From: Thalassiosira profunda
Taxonomy: Eukaryota; Bacillariophyta; Thalassiosirophyceae; Thalassiosirales; Thalassiosiraceae
Assembly: GCA_036939355.1 (NCBI GenBank)
Contig: JALLAP010000667.1
Coordinates: forward strand, 1 to 11,086
Length of the DNA stretch: 11,086 bases
Direction: 5' to 3'
The position numbers and the translations under genes are program-made. A model generated the notes under the pieces. The model was not told the DNA's origin. It did no database searches and was given only the letters and a program-made list of their open reading frames with translations. Below, one piece after another: positions 1 through 6,000 of this stretch (the stretch's first letter is position 1; every line of letters begins with the position of its first letter).

Positions 1-88
1 CGCCCGACTCCATGTCCACGTCTCCTCCCCAGGACTGGGAATGAGCTGCCGTGAGAAGAATGTGTCCCGACTGAGCGTGGCTTCTCCC
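1..88 (-). CDS. Exon 14 (partial): continuation of solenoid array, runs off left edge
   Basis: The acceptor TCTTTTGCAG|GGG at 89 follows a 72-base intron. The joined frame ISLEA|GRSHAQSGHILL continues with SWGGDVDMESG, which keeps the rung pattern. No stop is reached, so the C terminus of the protein is outside the window. Confidence 0.75.
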
Positions 89-3000
89 CTGCAAAAGATG
101 CAACGAAGATCGCGTCAGTTACGTAAGGAAAAGTTGCAGTCAAGAAATAGGGCCACTCACAGCTTCCAGAGAAATGTCACCGCTGTTCCCATACGTCGTG
201 TCGCCCGTGGTGATGTTGATGTCGCCGCTGTTGCCCTTATAGACGGAGGACGTGTACACAGACACCGAGCCACTTGATCCACTGACGTACGACTGTCTGA
301 GTCCGGCGACCTGCCCGCTGCCCAGCTCGACGTCGCCGCTGTCGGACGTGTGCGTATCGCCGCTTGCAACGCGAACGGTGCCGGATTCCTTCGCATACCC
401 TGACGTAACCTCAACGGGACCGCTGTGGCCTCGTTCAGCCTCGCCGGACGTCACCCTCACCACGCCAGACAAGCCTCCAGCGGATCCGCTGCTGACACGC
501 GTATCGCCCGAGTTTTGAGAAGCATCAGAGGTCTTGACGATGGTCCTTGTCTCTCCTGCAACCCAAACCTCGCCACCGTCGCCATTGCCAGTGGCTTCGC
601 CTCCCAGCAGGTATACGTCTCCTCCGCCTGTGACCCCTTGTCCACCCTCCAAGAGGGCGTCTCCGCCCTTCGACATGCTGCTCCCTCCCGAAACGATGGT
701 ATCTCCTCCCGTCGCCTGGCTCAGGCCAACTCCCGCAGTCAGGTTGACATTGCCGCCTCTCGCAGCTCCCTCGCCGGCCATCAAGGTCATTTCTCCTCCC
801 ACGCCATCGTAAGACGCTCCGGCGAAGAGTTCGAGGGCACCGCCCTTCTTTTTCTCTGTTGTCTCGCGGTAGCTGTAATGTTGGTAGTAAAACTCGCCTA
901 GGTTTTGACCGCTGGCCCCGCTCTGAATGAGAACGTCGCCCGCGCGCCCACCGTTCTGGGTGGCAGTTCCGGATTCGATCTCGATGTCGCCCGATTTTCC
1001 CGAGGTTGTGTGGCCTGTTCCGATGCTCATGGGCCCAGAGTTTTGCTCCATCAACTCCGCATCACCGGTTTGGATGACGAGCGCGCCCGTGGATGCTCCC
1101 TGGCCACTCGTGAGCTTGAGGCCTCCTCCGCTCCCTCCGCCAACGCTCTCGCCTCCTTCGATGATGACGTTGCCGCCTCGGTCGTTGAGGTAGTGCCGTC
1201 CAGAGGAGCCTCCGCCAACGAGGTGCACGTCACCGCCGTCGCTCGCGCCATAGGGCGTCGCGCCGGATGCTCCGTCCCCACCCGAGAGTAGGATTCCGCC
1301 TCCAGCAACGTCGCGCTCGCTCGACGTGCCAGCTTTGATGCTGATGATGCCGCCTTGCGCACCATGGCCCGTTCCTAAATGGAGCTGGCCGCTGCCGGCA
1401 TGTTTGCTTTCGCCGGTCTCAATGTAGATGCTGCCGGACCCTGCACCCCCAACAGCCTTATCGTTGTCGGGAGTCGTCAACCCAATGTCACCTCCTGTTC
1501 GGTCGCCGTGTCCAGAGACAATGAACACGCCACCGCCATCCTCGCCCTTTCCGGCGTCGATGGTGACGTCGCCGCCCTCCGCAAGGTTTGCGGATCCGAC
1601 ACCAATACTGATGTCGCCGCCTCGTCCGTGGCCCAGTGCATCGCCCGTTTGCAATTCGATCGAACCGACATCACCCTCGATATGATGGGGGTCGTACCGC
1701 GCGGTGGCGTCGCCCGTGAATATTTTCACGTCTCCCGACCCACCCGCATCGCCCGCTTGGCCCGATCCCATCGCCACGCCACCGCCTGGAAATAATGGGG
1801 GAAGATGAGTTAGAGACAGGCGAGTGTTGTAGAAGCAAAGAAGGCAAGAATAGACTCACTTGACATCCTGTGGGAGAGACCACCGGTCATTTGCAAGCTG
1901 CCTCCATCTCCACCAACAGCGTCGCCTCCGCTCAAAAGAACGGCGCCTCCATGGTCATCGTAGCCTCGGCCATGCGAGTCGCCTCCAAACAGCCTTACCC
2001 ACCCGCCATCGGTTCCATCGTGAGGAGAGGTGTGAAGGCCCTCTCCTCCTTGAAGCGTCACTGATCCTCCAGAGGCTAGGGTGGAGGAGGATGGAGCGCA
2101 CAGGAGGAAGATGAGAGGAGGGTGCAAGGCCAACAAAAGACAGACGGACACGAGCAAAGAAAGAAACTCACAGGACTCGACGGAGCTTGGGCCAGCGACC
2201 ACGGTGACATTGCCACCGTCGTTGCTTTCGGCTCCCACATACGTGTCTCCTTCCTTGGCAGCGCCGACGGCGATATAGACTTCACCACCATGCGACTTGC
2301 GCGAATCGCCGGTCTGGAGGATAATGCCGCCGCTGGCCTCCCTGTCGGCCGATCCCGTGCCGATGTGAACGTATCCTGAATAACCCAACCTGCCAGAATT
2401 GTCGGATGCAATCTCAATATCGCCGCTATTCCCCTCCGTCGAAGGGCCCGACTTCATGAGGAAGTCGCCTCCGTTTCCTTTTTCCGCCGCGCCGCCGGTG
2501 ATCTGCACGTCGCCACCGTTGTCGGTCGCTTTGTTCTGGCCGTCGCCAGATCCGGCAATCAATTCGATGGAGCCTCCGCTGCCGCCGTGATAACGATCGG
2601 CGCTGGTGCCATGGCCGGCAAAGAGCATCACGCTGCCGCCCTCGGATTTGGGGGAGTGGGCGTCGCCGGCCTTGAGCTGCACATGGGGACCGTCGATCCC
2701 CTCGGTCTTGCGGCCGTACGAGTGCGTCTGGGCCTCTTCCGAGCTTCCAGCCACGAGCTCAATGTCTCCCCCTGCTCCGTCAGTAGAGTCGCCAGTGACG
2801 ATGCCTGAAACAGAGTTCGGAATTCCATAAGATGAAAGCAGCAAGACAAAGGATGCGTTGATAACTCAGACAGCTCACTGATGTATCCAGCCGCCCCCTT
2901 TGTAGCGTCGCCGGTCGTCAAGAACAGATCGCCCGACACGCCCTGCGTGCCAGCGTTGGCCGTCTCGAGGTAGATGGAACCCGAGCTGGCCTCGTAGGAA

Positions 3001-6000
3001 TGCCCCGAGTATATGGTGACCGATCCACCAGTCGTCTCGACGGGTTTGCGGTTGAACGGGCTAGACGCGGTGTCTCCGGCCGAGATGCGTACGTCGCCAC
3101 CGTCGCCACGGTTGCCCGCACCCACACTGATCGTGATGTTGCCGCCGGACCCTCCAGTCCTGTCGTCCAGGAACGTCGTTGGGTCCGTTAGGCCCTTGCC
3201 GCCGCCGCCAGTGGAGATGGTGATGTCGCCCGAGTCACCGGCGTTGGACAAGCCGGTGGCAAGGGTGAGATTTCCCGAGTCGCCTTTCGTCATGGCATCT
3301 GCCGTGGCGACGACTGAGTGGAAGAGACGCAAGCAAAAGGGTGTCAGGGAATGAGCTGGAAAGGGGATACAAAACAGACAGAAGAAAGCGTACCAATGGA
3401 GCCACTGGAAGTTAGCTGGCTGTGGCCAGATTGGACGAGGACTGTGCGAGAGATCCAAGGCAGCAAGGCATCAGTTGATGTGGCTGGGAGCGAGGACGAG
3501 CAACCGAACAAAACAGCAGAGAAGAGACTCACCGTGACCGCCTGTTCCACCGTTGGCCGAGCCTCCCACGAGCTGAAGGTCTCCTCCATCGCCCGTCCTT
3601 TCGCCACTAGCATCGCCAGATTTGATGCTGACGGAGCCACCACTGCTCTCGCTGAAATGCATGCCACTGCCAGCGGCAATATCCACACTTCCACCCCTTT
3701 GGTACCTGTCATGGGCGGTGCCAGCCGAGAGCTTGATGTCGCCTCCGTTGTTCTTGATTCGGCTGTCGCCCACCCTCAGTTCGATTGATCCTGAAACGCG
3801 AAGGAAGAGCGGCAAGCATGAGAACAGAGAGCAGGAGACTAAAAGAGGTCGAGCAAAATTCATGTTACTCACCGCCTTCGCCGACATGTGCCTGTCCGGT
3901 CTCGATGAAGATGGGGCCCGAATCGCCGGAATTGGCCGCACCGGTCCGCAGCGAGATTTCGCCACTGGTGCCCCTGTCCGCCGCCGCCGTCTGAACCCGA
4001 AAGGCGCCAGTGTCGGCGTTGGCGGAGGAACCCGTCGCGAACTCGATGTCGGCCCCCCTGTCGTAGGATTCGCTCGTCCCTCCCACCTCGAAGGAGAGGC
4101 CCCCGGCCGGGCCGCCCGCGACATCGCCCGTGCTGAAGTTGATGGAGCCGCTCGTGCCGCCCGGCGGACCTGTGGAATCGCCGGTGCCGAGCGTCAGCGA
4201 CCCGCTCGCGCCGTCTTGGTGCCCGGAGGGGGCGCTGGCGATCACTGAATGGCAAAAGGAAGAGGGGCGGAATGAAGGGTGTGCGTAAGGGAATGGGAGG
4301 GATATAAAGAGAAAGCTGCAAGGCAAGACAAACTCGCTCACAGACGTCTCCCGACGACGATTCCGTGGACTGGCCGGAGACGAGGTCGATGGATCCGCCG
4401 TAGCCGCGATGGGCCGTGCCGCCTTGGATGGCGATGCTGCCTCCGTTGTCGTTGGCGCTCGTGCCCTTGGCCTCGCCTCCGAGGAGGTAGATGTCACCGC
4501 CGTCGCCTCCGTCAATTGAGTGGGAGCTGGAGCCCTCGCCGCCGGTGATGGAGACATGGCCGCCTTTGCGACCTGCAGAGATAGGGGTGGACAGGAGAGA
4601 GCGACGAGTGAGAACAGCCGTGCAAGAAGATTCGACAGGCAGGTCAACAGTGATGCGATAACTCACCTTGCGCCGATGTCTGGCCGGCGGTCAGAGCGAT
4701 GTCCCCCCCGTCCGACAGCCCGCCCCCGTCGCCGCTCGTCAAGGCCAAGCCGCCTCCGGCGCCCTTCGTCGAGGCCCCCGTCCGGAGGACAAGCTTGCCC
4801 GAGTCCCCCTCCTCCGACGCGCCCGTGGAGACGACGACGTCGCCCGAGGCCCCGTTGGGGCCGGAGGGCGCGGACTCGAGGCGAGTGGTTCCCGACGAGC
4901 CGTCGGAGCTGAATCCGCTCGAGACGATGGCCGACCCTCCGGTGCCAACCATCGCTGGGGATGGAGAATGCCGCAGGGAAAGTTGGTGAGATCGTGCTCA
5001 GGAACAACAAACACACGCCCTGATTGCTAGCGACGACTCACCATCGCCTCCCCGAAGGATGGCATCGCCCCCGTCGTTCCTCTTCGCGCGGCCATTGGCA
5101 AAGCCCCCGCGGAGCGTGAGCACGCCGCCGTACCCGCCGTCGCCCTCGTCGTCGTTCAAACCTCCGCCCGCGGCGACGGTCATCGACCCTCCCGCGGACG
5201 CGAAGCCGCGCGTGTTTCCGGCCAAAATGTCCACGCTGCCGCCCGGCCCCACCGCTCCCTCGTTGGATTGGACGACGATTGCTCCGCCCGGCCCGAGGGG
5301 GTTTGCGCCCGTCTCGATGCGCACCGATCCGCTGGGAGCGGACGCATCGAAGCTGGTCCCCGTCGCGATGCGGATGGCGCCGCTGGCGGTGCGTCCGTTC
5401 CCGTCGGACGTTGCGAGGGTCGCGTCTCCGGAGGCGCGGGCGTCGGAGTAGCCCGATGTCAGGACGAGGGGGCCTCCGATGCCGTGCTCACTCGAGCCGC
5501 CGGCAATCGTCGCAGCGCCGCCGGTCCCAACCGTCGACTCTCCACCACGGATGGTGACCGGGCCGCCGGCCGCGGCATCGTCCGCGCTCCCATCCGTCCC
5601 GCCACTAAGCAGGAGGGCCCCCCCGCCGCCGCGACCGGCGCCCGCTTGGAGCGAGAGGGCGCCGCCGACGGCGCGTTCGTCGAAAGTCGCTCCGCTTTGC
5701 AGCGCGAGGGGGGCGCCCGGGCCCGCGGCGGACGATCCCGCGCCCATGGCGATGGCGCCCGCCTGCTCTTCGGAACTCGAGCCGGTGGAGAGGCTCACTG
5801 CGCACGACGAGGAAAGGAAGGGATGCATGAGAGGTGCAAACCAAGGATGGAAGGAAGCCATGGCACATCAAAAGAGGGAGGGTGCACTCACAAGAGCCCG
5901 ACGCCCGGTGGGCATCTCCGGTAGACACGGCCACCGAACCCGAGGGTCCCGCAGCGCCGGACGACGTCCCATCGGGGCTCTCGATCGCGATGCCCCCAGA

